The notes: generated from the letters alone by a model not told the origin. A stretch of DNA of 33,028 nt from Eubacterium sp. (GCA_017511535.1 JAFWJS010000017.1:1-33028), one strand, 5' to 3'. Positions 1-7,217 are shown, counted from the stretch's first letter. Numbers and translations: made by a program.

Positions 1-129
1 TAGCATAGCGAATCGATGGAAGGCCTTCTGCAACCAGCGACAGTGCTTCAGCACGTGGTCGCTGACTGCACAGTTGATGAGATATTTTATTCGGATTTGA
101 GGGTACAACCTCAAAGATAGAAAAGCTGA
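1..129 (+). other. 23S-5S rRNA intergenic spacer
   Basis: This stretch lies directly before the 5S gene and shows no recognisable 23S 3' end, so it is read as internal transcribed spacer. It holds two clear hairpins: a stem CAGCGAC (35-41) with GTCGCTG (58-64), enclosing a smaller GTGC/GCAC stem around a TTCA loop, and a stem TTTGAGG (96-102) with CCTCAAA (109-115) about 15 bases before 5S. Both could be processing or folding structures of the rRNA precursor; that role is inferred. Confidence 0.55.
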
Positions 130-246
<117 letters not shown>

Positions 247-264
247 TCGGCTTTTTCATTATAT

Positions 265-339
265 GGCCCTGTGGTCAAGCGGTTAAGACACCGCCCTTTC
301 ACGGCGATAACCCGAGTTCGATTCTCGGCAGGGTCACCA
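265..339 (+). tRNA. tRNA-Glu (anticodon UUC)
   Basis: The acceptor stem GGCCCTG pairs with CAGGGTC, the T-loop GTTCGATTC is intact, the anticodon TTC sits at 298-300, and CCA is encoded at 337-339. The gene lies behind 5S in the rRNA operon. The top pair of the anticodon stem is a C291-A307 mismatch where tRNA-Glu usually has C-G; this is a small irregularity and does not change the identity. Confidence 0.96.
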
Positions 340-341
340 GC

Positions 342-385
342 AGAACTTCTTCTATCCATACAGGGTAGAAGAAGTTCTTTCTTTT
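342..385 (+). terminator. Intrinsic terminator of the rRNA-tRNA operon
   Basis: A 13-bp perfect stem AGAACTTCTTCTA (342-354) / TAGAAGAAGTTCT (366-378) is followed by TTCTTTT. It sits right after tRNA-Glu and five bases before the end of the leftward Nudix gene. Confidence 0.85.
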
Positions 386-389
386 ACGA

Positions 390-881
390 TCAGTAATCAG
401 AAGACTTCCAGTCTATCTGATTTCCGTCAAGAGCTGCTTCTGTAAGATTGCCGTGACCGTCATAAACAAGTTTAAGTGAGAAGAAGTCATCGCGTTCTTC
501 CAGAAGACGGAAAAAGATTTTATCTCCTTCCCATATATTAAGGTCATATACAGAGTCTTTATCTATCCATTCAAATACGCCTTCATCGCATTCTGTCAGC
601 GTTCCGTTAAGGCCTGACGCTGAATACAGGAACATGTACTCTGTTACGCCGTCGCCTGAAATGAATGTTACTATCCCGCGGAGTCTGGACTCTGAGAGAG
701 TGCAGCCTGTCTCTTCCAGAACTTCCCGGTTGAGGCATTCTTCAGGGCTTTCATCCAGCTCGAAATGTCCGCCGACTCCGATCCATTTATCTTTATTTAT
801 GTCATGCTCCTTTTTCACACGGTGGAGCATAAGGTATTTCCCGCCTTCCTCTATGTGACATAATGTTGTGAGACTTGCCAT
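390..881 (-). CDS. Nudix hydrolase, MutT-like
   Basis: Probable nucleoside diphosphate-X pyrophosphohydrolase; the substrate (oxidised dNTP, or another nucleotide) cannot be told from sequence. A complete Nudix box is present: G, five residues, E, seven residues, then REVLEETGC, which supplies the Glu ligands for Mg2+. About 163 residues, normal for a single-domain MutT-type enzyme. The start is set at the third in-frame ATG because AGGCGG lies seven bases before it; ATGs at 887 and 902 are possible but poorly spaced from a ribosome binding site. The gene stands alone, facing the rRNA operon terminator, with no operon partner. Confidence 0.85.
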   Translation of the reverse strand: MASLTTLCHIEEGGKYLMLHRVKKEHDINKDKWIGVGGHFELDESPEECLNREVLEETGCTLSESRLRGIVTFISGDGVTEYMFLYSASGLNGTLTECDEGVFEWIDKDSVYDLNIWEGDKIFFRLLEERDDFFSLKLVYDGHGNLTEAALDGNQIDWKSSDY

Positions 882-978
882 ACCCATTCCGCCTTTCTGC
901 ATTTCTTTTCTCTATTCTATCACAAATATGCAGTATGTTTACGTTATATGAGAGGACAGAACACCATATATCCCGGGT

Positions 979-1007
979 TTGACTTTATGACTCCATTTTG
1001 GTAAACT
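979..1007 (+). promoter_or_regulatory. Sigma-A-type promoter of tRNA-Leu
   Basis: TTGACT (979-984), a 17-base spacer and TAAACT (1002-1007), about 25 bases before the tRNA-Leu 5' end. Confidence 0.7.
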
Positions 1008-1031
1008 GTTATACGTTGTAAAAAAGAATAT

Positions 1032-1114
1032 GCGCGATTGGCGGAACTGGCAGACGCGCTAGATTTAGGTTCTAGTGAGAGATCGTGGGGGTTCAAGTCC
1101 CTCATCGCGCACCA
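1032..1114 (+). tRNA. tRNA-Leu (anticodon UAG)
   Basis: Acceptor arms GCGCGAT and ATCGCGC pair; the anticodon TAG at 1066-1068 lies in the loop of stem CTAGA/TCTAG; a long variable arm typical of class II tRNA follows; the T-loop is GTTCAAGTC and CCA is encoded at 1112-1114. The gene has its own promoter and terminator. Its last 18 bases are part of a 60-bp direct repeat described below. Confidence 0.95.
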
Positions 1115-1122
1115 GAAAGAAG

Positions 1123-1146
1123 GGAAGGCATACGCCTTCCTTTTTT
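1123..1146 (+). terminator. Terminator of tRNA-Leu, first copy
   Basis: Stem GGAAGGC (1123-1129), loop ATAC, GCCTTCC (1134-1140), then TTTTTT. Confidence 0.85.
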
Positions 1147-1303
1147 GATCCGACGAGATGAGGGGCTTGAACCCTAAGAGGGCACGAGCGTTGTGAGAGA
1201 GTCCGGTGGACTGTCGAACAGTGAGTGACGCGAGCCGACTGTATGGGAGGCGAAGTGAACAGCTGCAGAAGCAGCGCGTCCCTCATCGCGCACCAGAAAG
1301 AGG

Positions 1304-1327
1304 GGAAGGCATACGCCTTCCTTTTTT
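1304..1327 (+). terminator. Terminator, second copy
   Basis: Stem GGAAGGC (1304-1310), loop ATAC, GCCTTCC (1315-1321), then TTTTTT; identical to the tRNA-Leu terminator. It insulates bioY from upstream transcription. Confidence 0.8.
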
Positions 1328-1341
1328 GATCCGACGATTAT

Positions 1342-1375
1342 AATGTAAACTCAAGCGGTAAATATGGTTGACAAT
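1342..1375 (+). promoter_or_regulatory. Probable BirA (biotin repressor) operator
   Basis: Half sites ATGTAAAC (1343-1350) and GGTTGACA (1366-1373) form an imperfect inverted repeat with a 15-base spacer. This resembles the wide-spaced BirA operator known for Bacillota biotin genes. The right half covers the -35 box of the bioY promoter, fitting repression by holo-BirA when biotin is plentiful. Assignment rests on resemblance and on the downstream bioY gene. Confidence 0.6.
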
Positions 1376-1396
1376 TGACTGCGGTACATATACAAT
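1368..1396 (+). promoter_or_regulatory. bioY promoter
   Basis: A perfect TTGACA (1368-1373), a 17-base spacer and TACAAT (1391-1396), about 43 bases before the bioY start. Confidence 0.8.
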
Positions 1397-1438
1397 CAAA
1401 TTGCAGACAGCTGAGTTATACGCAGAAAGGGGACATCT

Positions 1439-2014
1439 ATGGGAAATATACTGGACAATAACAGAAGTACGACTTTCAGAATGACAGTAACCGCTATGTT
1501 TGCAGCGATCATAGCTGTAGCGTCATGGATATCGGTACCGCTTCCATTCACGCCGGTACCTATCAATCTGGCGACTCTTGCAGTGGCTGCAGCAGGGGCA
1601 GTTCTGGGATATAAATATGGTACGATATCAGTACTGATATATATATTGCTTGGTGCGGCAGGAGTACCTGTTTTCGCGGGATTCACAGGCGGCCTTGGGC
1701 ATATAGCCGGGCCAACGGGAGGATATATAGTCGGCTATTTGACGTCAGCATTTATTACCGGGATCGTTTTCAGGTCGACGTGTAAAGACAAGATAAAATG
1801 GTATGGAGCTGCTGCAGCCGCATTTCTCGGTACTGCCAGCTGCTACATCCTGGGGACCATATGGTTCATGGTACTGACAGGAAACGGACTCATGGCTTCT
1901 CTTTCGATGTGCGTCATACCGTTTATCCCGGGTGACATATTCAAGATCGCAGCTTTCGTTGTGCTCATGACAGCGCTGGATCCTGTAATGAAACGCTTTG
2001 CGGCAGGGCAGTGA
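1439..2014 (+). CDS. bioY: BioY biotin transporter (S component)
   Basis: Integral membrane substrate-binding subunit that takes up biotin, usually with an ECF energy-coupling module (EcfA, EcfA', EcfT) encoded elsewhere. The 191-residue protein has about six hydrophobic segments and the family signature around GHIAGPTGGYIVGYL (residues about 85-100), preceded by LLGAAGVPVFAGFTGGLG. The start has AAAGGGG eight to nine bases upstream. No ecf or bio genes adjoin it, so it probably shares a common ECF module. The promoter overlaps a probable BirA operator. The stop codon lies seven bases from the stop of the convergent gene. Confidence 0.93.
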   Translation: MGNILDNNRSTTFRMTVTAMFAAIIAVASWISVPLPFTPVPINLATLAVAAAGAVLGYKYGTISVLIYILLGAAGVPVFAGFTGGLGHIAGPTGGYIVGYLTSAFITGIVFRSTCKDKIKWYGAAAAAFLGTASCYILGTIWFMVLTGNGLMASLSMCVIPFIPGDIFKIAAFVVLMTALDPVMKRFAAGQ

Positions 2015-2020
2015 CTGGCC

Positions 2021-3040
2021 TCAGTCATGGAGAGATAATGTCAGCAGTTCAAAGAATTTACGGATGAATATGTTTGTTTCAAAATAATTGATGCGTCCGT
2101 TGTTCTTAAGGATAAGATATCCTGAGCTGTAAGAAGGATATCGAGACAGTTCATCAAGTATACCGGCAGGATCTTTATCGAGACTGCCGAGTATTTTTTT
2201 TACATCTATTACAAGTACGTCACCGTTTATGATCTCGCCCGGAATATCCAGCTCTGTAATGCCGTCAGACGAGCTGCTCCTGATGCTGTATGGTTTGTCT
2301 TCAGTCGGGAATGAAATATAGTCAACAGAGTTTTTACGCCTTAAAGCGGTCACAGACAGACCTGACCTGCTTACGCTGATCTTTTTTATCGTATATTCAC
2401 CGGCAGGGAATCCCATCCTGAACATAGCCCTGTGGAAATCAGTCTGCCTGATAACAGGAAATATCCTGTACAGCTGACAGATATCATCGTGATTATGAAG
2501 CATTATCGTTTTCTCAAGAGCATATGAAGGATTGGAAAGATACTGCTCATAAAGCCTGATACTTTCTCTTCCATCTATCCTGTCGTCCCTTGACGGCGTT
2601 TTACCCATGAATTTCTCGATGCTCTTCTGAGAGAGGGAGCCGGTGAATCTTTTGATTTCAGAATAACCGCTTACAACAGTGAAGAGATCCAGATCATACG
2701 GCATCACAGGTTCTATTCCGTAATGCTCTGCCCGTGCTATGGTGAACGGCGTATCAAAACTCCTGCCGTTATATGTGAGGATCACATCGGCATCCTTGAG
2801 CGCATTCAAAGTTGCTTCTATGACAGCTTTCTCATCACCGGGAGATTCTGAAAAAAACTGTCTGGCAGAAGCACGCCCGTCTTTTACGGTCAGAAGGCCT
2901 GTTAGCATTATCCTGTCGCTGCGCGGGAAAAGGCCGGTCGTTTCGATATCATATGAACAGATCGTACAGCCGCTGAAATACGTATCCAGAACACGGCTTC
3001 TGAATTCATCGAGTTCAAACTCATCAAGAAATCGTTTCAT
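2021..3040 (-). CDS. YprB-type ribonuclease H-like exonuclease
   Basis: A DEDDh-type 3'-5' exonuclease fold protein (RNase_H_2 family, like B. subtilis YprB); its nucleic acid substrate in the cell is unknown. Motif ExoI is DIETTGL (D31, E33), ExoII is YNGRSFDTPF near residue 94, and ExoIII is HNHDDI near residue 180 with the Asp. So the metal-binding DEDD set and the His are all visible. The remaining C-terminal part, about 150 residues, is not assigned. The start at 3040 is chosen because GGAG lies 10 bases upstream and the conserved domain begins soon after; an in-frame extension to 3139 would cross the terminator of the candidate small RNA. 339 residues. Confidence 0.85.
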   Translation of the reverse strand: MKRFLDEFELDEFRSRVLDTYFSGCTICSYDIETTGLFPRSDRIMLTGLLTVKDGRASARQFFSESPGDEKAVIEATLNALKDADVILTYNGRSFDTPFTIARAEHYGIEPVMPYDLDLFTVVSGYSEIKRFTGSLSQKSIEKFMGKTPSRDDRIDGRESIRLYEQYLSNPSYALEKTIMLHNHDDICQLYRIFPVIRQTDFHRAMFRMGFPAGEYTIKKISVSRSGLSVTALRRKNSVDYISFPTEDKPYSIRSSSSDGITELDIPGEIINGDVLVIDVKKILGSLDKDPAGILDELSRYPSYSSGYLILKNNGRINYFETNIFIRKFFELLTLSLHD

Positions 3041-3131
3041 TTCATTGCTTCTCCAATCTGTTTTGATTCTACCACTTACAGCTGCATTTTTAAACGCTGC
3101 AATACGATAACCGTAAGATATAAGATAATAT

Positions 3132-3222
3132 AAAAACAAAGTAGATTGCGGGGAGCAATCTACTCTGTTAAAAAGGGGTATTGGGATTAGAGATTAATGA
3201 GGTTATCAGGGGGATAACCACA
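3132..3222 (-). ncRNA. Candidate C-rich small RNA (or attenuated yprB leader)
   Basis: A leftward promoter (3229-3257) should start RNA near 3222, and a strong intrinsic terminator ends it near 3132: stem GTAGATTGC (as read leftward 3163-3155) / GCAATCTAC (3149-3141) followed by TTTGTTTTTA. The predicted 90-nt RNA has a 5' hairpin GGTTATC/GATAACC (3219-3201) and three unpaired C tracts: CCCCC in the first loop, CCCC in the linker and TCCCC in the terminator loop. C-rich loops of this kind are used by Bacillota small RNAs such as RsaE/RoxS to pair with Shine-Dalgarno sequences. There is no credible ORF in it. Alternatively it is a leader that limits read-through into yprB, 92 bases downstream. 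Confidence 0.55.
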
Positions 3223-3228
3223 ATGCTG

Positions 3229-3257
3229 ATTATATATGAAGGATTATTACTTTGCAA
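3229..3257 (-). promoter_or_regulatory. Promoter of the candidate small RNA
   Basis: On the minus strand TTGCAA (3257-3252), a 17-base spacer and a perfect TATAAT (3234-3229). TTGCAA is its own reverse complement, so it could also serve as a -35 box for weak rightward transcription towards proC (TATTAA at 3274-3279). Confidence 0.65.
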
Positions 3258-3383
3258 TACAATTATTAAAAAATATTAAAAAATCTTATTGTTTTCTTAA
3301 GGAGCTATATGGAAAAAAGAGGGTTGTCGATATATAATATACAGTAAAGTGTAATGATAAGCGATACATCTGGAGGTGCGTAT

Positions 3384-4229
3384 ATGAGATACGGTTTTAT
3401 CGGCGTCGGCAAAATGGGAGGCGCCATATTAAAAGGACTTCTGGATTCAGGAAGCATAAGCAGAGAAAAGACATATATAAACGGCAGAGACTTTGAAAAA
3501 ACTAGGAAGCAGGCCTACGACCTCAGTATAAGGGCGCTTGAGAGCAAAAACGAGCTTGTAAGGTTTTCTGACGTCATATTCATAGGTGTCGAGCCAGGCG
3601 CGTTCCCTGATGTGATGCCTCTTGTAGCCGAAGCATATACGCCTGAGAAGATAGTTGTTTCGATGGCGGCGGGAGTTACGATAGCAGCGATCGAGTCATA
3701 TCTCGGAAGTGATGCGAAGATCGTCAGGATCATGCCGAACGCACCTGCAAGAGTCGGGGAAATGATGGCGTCCGTCAGCGTGAACAGCAACATCACTGAA
3801 GATGAACAGAAGATGATGATCTCACTTCTTTCCGGAATGGGGAAAGCGGCAGTGGTCTCTGAAGATCTGATAAGCGCAGTTATCGGCGTATCCGGGAGCA
3901 GTCCGGCCTATACATATATGTACATCAAAGCCCTCGCTGAGGCTGCCGGAGAATACGGCATGGATGAGAAAGAAGCCCTGGTATTTGCCGCGCAGGCAGT
4001 GCTCGGAGCAGCGAAGATCGTTCTCACCGAGTGCACATCTTCAGGGGAGGATGACGGACAGGATACCGTTGATATAGACAGTCTTATCGACAGTGTATGC
4101 ACTCCGGGAGGAACGACCATCGAGGCCGTAAGATCACTTAAAGATAATGATTTTGAGAAGATAGTTAAAAAAGGCGCCGCGGCTGCCATAGAAAAGTCAG
4201 CGGCAATGAGCAGAGACTCAGAGCACTGA
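3384..4229 (+). CDS. proC: Pyrroline-5-carboxylate reductase
   Basis: Last step of proline synthesis: NAD(P)H-dependent reduction of 1-pyrroline-5-carboxylate to L-proline, in the cytoplasm. The Rossmann motif GVGKMGG is at residues 7-13, and the family core [12 protein letters not shown] and [11 protein letters not shown] lie in the C-terminal dimer domain. Start chosen at 3384 (GGAGG seven bases upstream); an in-frame ATG at 3354 lacks a ribosome binding site. 281 residues. Between the helix ending VLTE and the TPGG motif there is an acidic segment ([13 protein letters not shown]) about 11 residues longer than usual. A TATAAT at 3333-3338 may be the -10 box. nudF follows 25 bases downstream. 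Confidence 0.96.
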   Translation: MRYGFIGVGKMGGAILKGLLDSGSISREKTYINGRDFEKTRKQAYDLSIRALESKNELVRFSDVIFIGVEPGAFPDVMPLVAEAYTPEKIVVSMAAGVTIAAIESYLGSDAKIVRIMPNAPARVGEMMASVSVNSNITEDEQKMMISLLSGMGKAAVVSEDLISAVIGVSGSSPAYTYMYIKALAEAAGEYGMDEKEALVFAAQAVLGAAKIVLTECTSSGEDDGQDTVDIDSLIDSVCTPGGTTIEAVRSLKDNDFEKIVKKGAAAAIEKSAAMSRDSEH

Positions 4230-4254
4230 CGACGCAGCGCGGAAGGAGGATGCG

Positions 4255-4815
4255 ATGATTTTCAAGGAAGAAACGCTGGAAAGTGAATATGTCTTCAAAG
4301 GCAGACTGATCAATGTAAGAAGGGATAAAGTGACGTCTGTGAACGGGACTTCAATGAGAGAGCTTGTAGAACATCCGGGAGGAGTAGTCATGGTGGCTCT
4401 TAAGCCTGACGGCAAAGTCGTTATGGAGAAACAGTTCAGAAAGCCGGTCGAAGGCGTCATGTTCGAGCTTCCGGCAGGAAAGCTCGATGAAGGAGAGAAG
4501 CCTGAAGCAGCTGCAGCAAGGGAACTGAAAGAAGAGACGGGATATACCGCGGGGAGTATGAGATATCTGACCAGGAGCTACACTTCATGCGGCTATTCTG
4601 ATGAAGTGCTTTATGCATACCTCTGTACTGACCTTACAGCCGGCGAGACGGATTTTGATGAGAACGAAGCTCTCGATACCGAAGAGCATGACATTGACGA
4701 GCTTGTAAATATGGTGATGAGCGGAGAAATAAACGACGCCAAGACACAGATCGCTCTCATGATAGTAAAACGTATGATAGATATGGGTGAACTTGAAGGG
4801 TATCTGAAGAAATGA
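4255..4815 (+). CDS. nudF: ADP-ribose pyrophosphatase (Nudix)
   Basis: Probable hydrolysis of ADP-ribose to AMP and ribose 5-phosphate, clearing a NAD+ breakdown product. The Nudix box is exact: [14 protein letters not shown], then RELKEETGY (residues about 81-103). The N-terminal strand region [27 protein letters not shown] is typical of the ADP-ribose branch, where it builds the dimer interface and substrate pocket. 186 residues, usual size. AAGGAGG five bases before the ATG gives a strong start. Its end overlaps the next gene by four bases (ATGA), so the two are translationally coupled. Confidence 0.9.
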   Translation: MIFKEETLESEYVFKGRLINVRRDKVTSVNGTSMRELVEHPGGVVMVALKPDGKVVMEKQFRKPVEGVMFELPAGKLDEGEKPEAAAARELKEETGYTAGSMRYLTRSYTSCGYSDEVLYAYLCTDLTAGETDFDENEALDTEEHDIDELVNMVMSGEINDAKTQIALMIVKRMIDMGELEGYLKK

Positions 4816-5702
4816 TTACGGAAGAATTTGTTGATTATCTGAAAAATACCAGAAAGATGTCAGAGAACACGATAGAGGCGTACAGGCGCGATATCGACGC
4901 ATACGCCCGTTTTCTCGCGGAACGTGATAAAGATCTCGACGGGGCGACAAACACCGATGTAGTGGCTTATCTGATGGACCTGAAGGCAGGAGGGAAATCC
5001 AAGTCGACTGTCAACAGGAAGCTCGCTTCGCTCAGGATCTTCTATAAATACATGATGAGCACAGGTCTTGTACAGACAGATCCGACTGAAGAGATCAGGT
5101 CTCCAAAGATCGCCAGAAAGGATATAGACTTTCTGAGCTATGAAGACGTGATCAGGCTGCTTGACGCACCTGACAATTCGATCAAGGGGAAACGAGACAA
5201 GGCTCTGTTTGAAGTGCTCTACGCAACCGGGATCAGAGTGAGCGAGATAATAGAGATGAAGCTCAGAGACGTCAATCTCCATATGGGATTCGTATCATGC
5301 AGCGGCACGCACGGAAGGGCGAGGATCGTGCCGATGGGAGTGCCTGCGCAGAATGCCCTGAAAGATTATCTGGATCACAGCAGGAAGATAATGATGAAGA
5401 ACCAGGAGCCTGACGACCCGGACGGTATGCTGTTCGTGAATTATCTGGGTGACCCTATGACGAGGCAGGGATTCTGGAAGATTCTTAAACAGTACGCGGA
5501 AAAGGCGGGAATCGAAGAGAAGCTTACTCCGCAGACGCTCAGGAACTCATTCGCGATGCACATGGTCCAGAACGGTATAGACATCAAATCCCTCCAGGAG
5601 CTCATGGGACATGAAGACATAACCGCTACGCAGGTCTATTTCGGGGAAACCAGGAACAGGATCAAGGATGTGTATGACAGATGTCATCCGAGGGCAAGGT
5701 AG
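4812..5702 (+). CDS. XerD-like tyrosine recombinase with two altered catalytic residues
   Basis: Tyrosine recombinase related to XerC/XerD, which resolve chromosome dimers at dif. The SAM-like core-binding domain spans about residues 3-85 and the catalytic domain 105-290. Aligned with E. coli XerD (R148, K172, H244, R247, H270, Y279) at a constant offset, this protein has R142, T166, Q241, R244, H267 and the nucleophile Y276. The beta-hairpin lysine is therefore Thr (in [11 protein letters not shown] where GKGNKER is usual) and the first box II His is Gln (in PQTLRNSF). It may be a slow, partner-dependent or regulatory recombinase, or have another target. Length 296 is normal and the frame is intact. 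It overlaps nudF by four bases. Confidence 0.85.
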   Translation: MITEEFVDYLKNTRKMSENTIEAYRRDIDAYARFLAERDKDLDGATNTDVVAYLMDLKAGGKSKSTVNRKLASLRIFYKYMMSTGLVQTDPTEEIRSPKIARKDIDFLSYEDVIRLLDAPDNSIKGKRDKALFEVLYATGIRVSEIIEMKLRDVNLHMGFVSCSGTHGRARIVPMGVPAQNALKDYLDHSRKIMMKNQEPDDPDGMLFVNYLGDPMTRQGFWKILKQYAEKAGIEEKLTPQTLRNSFAMHMVQNGIDIKSLQELMGHEDITATQVYFGETRNRIKDVYDRCHPRAR

Positions 5703-5736
5703 CGGATCAGAGCCGGAAAAGTTCTGAAAATAATCC

Positions 5737-5766
5737 TTGCATCAAAGGTATCTGCTGTGTTATACT
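5737..5766 (+). promoter_or_regulatory. rplS promoter
   Basis: TTGCAT (5737-5742) with TTATAC at 5760-5765 (17-base spacer) or TATACT at 5761-5766 (18-base spacer), directly after the recombinase gene. Confidence 0.65.
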
Positions 5767-5771
5767 ATTCG

Positions 5772-5864
5772 GGTATTACGGACGGTCCTCTTGGTGGAAT
5801 CACCGCGAAGGAGCGGATAGAACGGCCACCTATGAACGTGCTGAGGGGAAGGAGGAATACAAGG
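5772..5864 (+). ncRNA. rplS 5' leader, possible L19 autoregulatory element
   Basis: The predicted transcript has a leader of about 93 nt before the rplS start, unusually long for a 115-codon gene. Bacillota rplS mRNAs often carry an L19 leader that is thought to bind the product protein. Short complementary segments are visible (for example CGGAC/GTCC near 5780-5792), but I cannot confirm the conserved fold by eye. Confidence 0.35.
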
Positions 5865-6212
5865 ATGAACGTAATCGACCAGATCACAAAGGAATACATG
5901 AAGGAAGACATTCCTGCATTCAATATTGGTGACACTGTAAGAGTGCACATCAAGATCAAGGAAGGAAACCGCGAGAGGATCCAGGTGTTCGAGGGATTCG
6001 TGCTCAAGCGCCAGAACGGCGGCATCTCCGAGACTTTCACAGTCAGGAGGATCGCTTCAGGAATCGGTGTTGAGAAGACTTTCCCGCTGCATTCACCATG
6101 GGTCGAGAAGATCGAAGTAGTCAGGAAAGGCCGCGTAAGAAGAGCCAAGCTGAACTACATGCGCGGAAGAACAGGAAAGTCCGCCAAGATCAAAGCTCTC
6201 GACGCGAGATAG
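5865..6212 (+). CDS. rplS: 50S ribosomal protein L19
   Basis: Large-subunit protein at the 30S-50S interface. The 115-residue product opens [20 protein letters not shown] and contains the family core [28 protein letters not shown], and [14 protein letters not shown], ending in a basic tail. Start set at 5865: AAGGAGG lies nine bases upstream and the N-terminus matches L19; the longer in-frame ORF from 5757 runs through the promoter. It is followed by a strong terminator, so it is probably a single-gene transcript. Confidence 0.97.
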   Translation: MNVIDQITKEYMKEDIPAFNIGDTVRVHIKIKEGNRERIQVFEGFVLKRQNGGISETFTVRRIASGIGVEKTFPLHSPWVEKIEVVRKGRVRRAKLNYMRGRTGKSAKIKALDAR

Positions 6213-6224
6213 CATGTTATTTCA

Positions 6225-6250
6225 GGGGAACCATGAGGTTCCCCGTTTTT
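6225..6250 (+). terminator. Terminator after rplS
   Basis: Stem GGGGAACC (6225-6232), loop ATGA, GGTTCCCC (6237-6244), then GTTTTT. Confidence 0.88.
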
Positions 6251-6266
6251 CTTATATAAGGGTGTT

Positions 6267-7217
6267 ATGGACAAGATCAACTGGTACCCCGGTCACATGA
6301 AGAAGACCAGGGAACTGATACAATCGAATATGAAGATGGTCGACCTGGTCATCGAGGTGATAGATTCACGCATACCGGTCGCGAGCCGTAATCCCGTGAT
6401 CAGCGAGCTCATCGGAAGCAAGCCGGAGATCATAGTGCTGAACAAGAAGGATCTGTCAGATAAGGCTGAGACAGATGCATGGATCAGAAAGCTGACAGCA
6501 GGAAATGTGACAGCGATACCATGCGACTGTGAAAGCGGAGCCGGGACTTCACGCCTTATGGAAGAGCTTTCGAAAGCTAATGAGAAAAGGAATTCCACAA
6601 AGAAATGGGACAGGCCTCTCAGGATGATGATAGTCGGCGTCCCAAACGTCGGCAAATCGTCACTGATAAACCGCCTGACCAGGCGTAAGGCAGCCAAGAC
6701 AGGCGACAGGCCGGGCGTCACTAAAGGCAAGCAGTGGATGACTCTTGAAAACGGTATGCAGCTTCTCGACACACCGGGGATACTGTGGCCGAATATCGAG
6801 GATCAGGAACATGGAAGGCATCTGGCGTACTGCGGCTCTATAAAAGATGAGATATACGATATCTCAGATCTCTGTCTGGAATTCCTGAAGTTCATGCTTA
6901 AGGAGCACAGAGAGATGCTGTATGGCAGGTACAAGCTGGATCCGCCTGCGGCGTCTGAAGAGCAGGAGGAAGAGGATTCTATCTGGGGGACGGATGACAC
7001 GTCAGGATTATGCGGCGACGGAGTCACTCCTGTATCTGAAAACGGAGAATATACTCCTCTCGGAGCAATGGAGGAAATAGCCAGAAAGCGCGGCTTCATA
7101 ATGCCGGGGAAACGCATCGATTACGAGAGGTGCGCGCGGACAGTACTGGATGAGTTCAGATCAGGGCTGATAGGCAGGATCACTCTGGAGCACAGTCAGG
7201 AGCATGGCGATGACTAA
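6267..7217 (+). CDS. rbgA: Ribosome biogenesis GTPase RbgA (YlqF)
   Basis: Circularly permuted GTPase needed for late assembly of the 50S subunit. Motifs come in the permuted order: G4 NKKD near residue 58, G1 GVPNVGKSS near 126, G2/switch T in DRPGVTKG, and G3 DTPG near 171. The N-terminal WYPGHMKKTRE is the family signature. The C-terminal RNA-binding helical domain resumes at GAMEEIARKRGFIMPGKRID and ends DEFRSGLIGRITLE. Between them is an acidic insert of about 30 residues (EEQEEEDSIWGTDDTSG and onward) not usual in the family. The ribosome binding site is weak (AAGGGTG), and the stop overlaps the rnhB start. Confidence 0.95.
   Translation: MDKINWYPGHMKKTRELIQSNMKMVDLVIEVIDSRIPVASRNPVISELIGSKPEIIVLNKKDLSDKAETDAWIRKLTAGNVTAIPCDCESGAGTSRLMEELSKANEKRNSTKKWDRPLRMMIVGVPNVGKSSLINRLTRRKAAKTGDRPGVTKGKQWMTLENGMQLLDTPGILWPNIEDQEHGRHLAYCGSIKDEIYDISDLCLEFLKFMLKEHREMLYGRYKLDPPAASEEQEEEDSIWGTDDTSGLCGDGVTPVSENGEYTPLGAMEEIARKRGFIMPGKRIDYERCARTVLDEFRSGLIGRITLEHSQEHGDD

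Larger units (their letters stand above)
1097..1337 (+). repeat. Direct duplication of the tRNA-Leu 3' end plus terminator, with a 121-base insert
   Basis: The 60 bases at 1097-1156 (tRNA-Leu 3' end, CCA and terminator) recur at 1278-1337 with a single A-to-G change. Between the copies, 1157-1277 begins with GATGAGGGGCTTGAACCC, the inverted form of the tRNA T-arm and 3' acceptor sequence (one mismatch), and contains the palindrome AGTCCGGTGGACT. No coding capacity is credible. It may be a small tRNA-associated repeat element that rebuilds the tRNA 3' end on insertion, or a local duplication; the sequence alone does not decide. Confidence 0.8.

Noticed and set aside
1065-1286. Minus-strand 73-residue ORF across tRNA-Leu and its repeat
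   Set aside because: It is antisense to a tRNA and terminator; the frame with DEGLEPPRS is a well-known by-product of tRNA sequence, and no ribosome binding site is present.
1032-1337. Prophage or integrative element attachment sites at tRNA-Leu
   Set aside because: The direct repeats are only 181 bp apart and no integrase or cargo lies between them; the XerD-like gene at 4812 is a chromosome-type enzyme inside a housekeeping block.
2012-2027. Hairpin TGACTG-gcct-CAGTCA over both convergent stop codons as terminator of bioY and yprB
   Set aside because: Only six base pairs and no T-run on either strand; symmetry follows partly from the two TGA stops.
5757-5864. N-terminal extension of L19 from an upstream in-frame ATG
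   Set aside because: It would run through the promoter and leader; the family N-terminus and a good ribosome binding site mark 5865.
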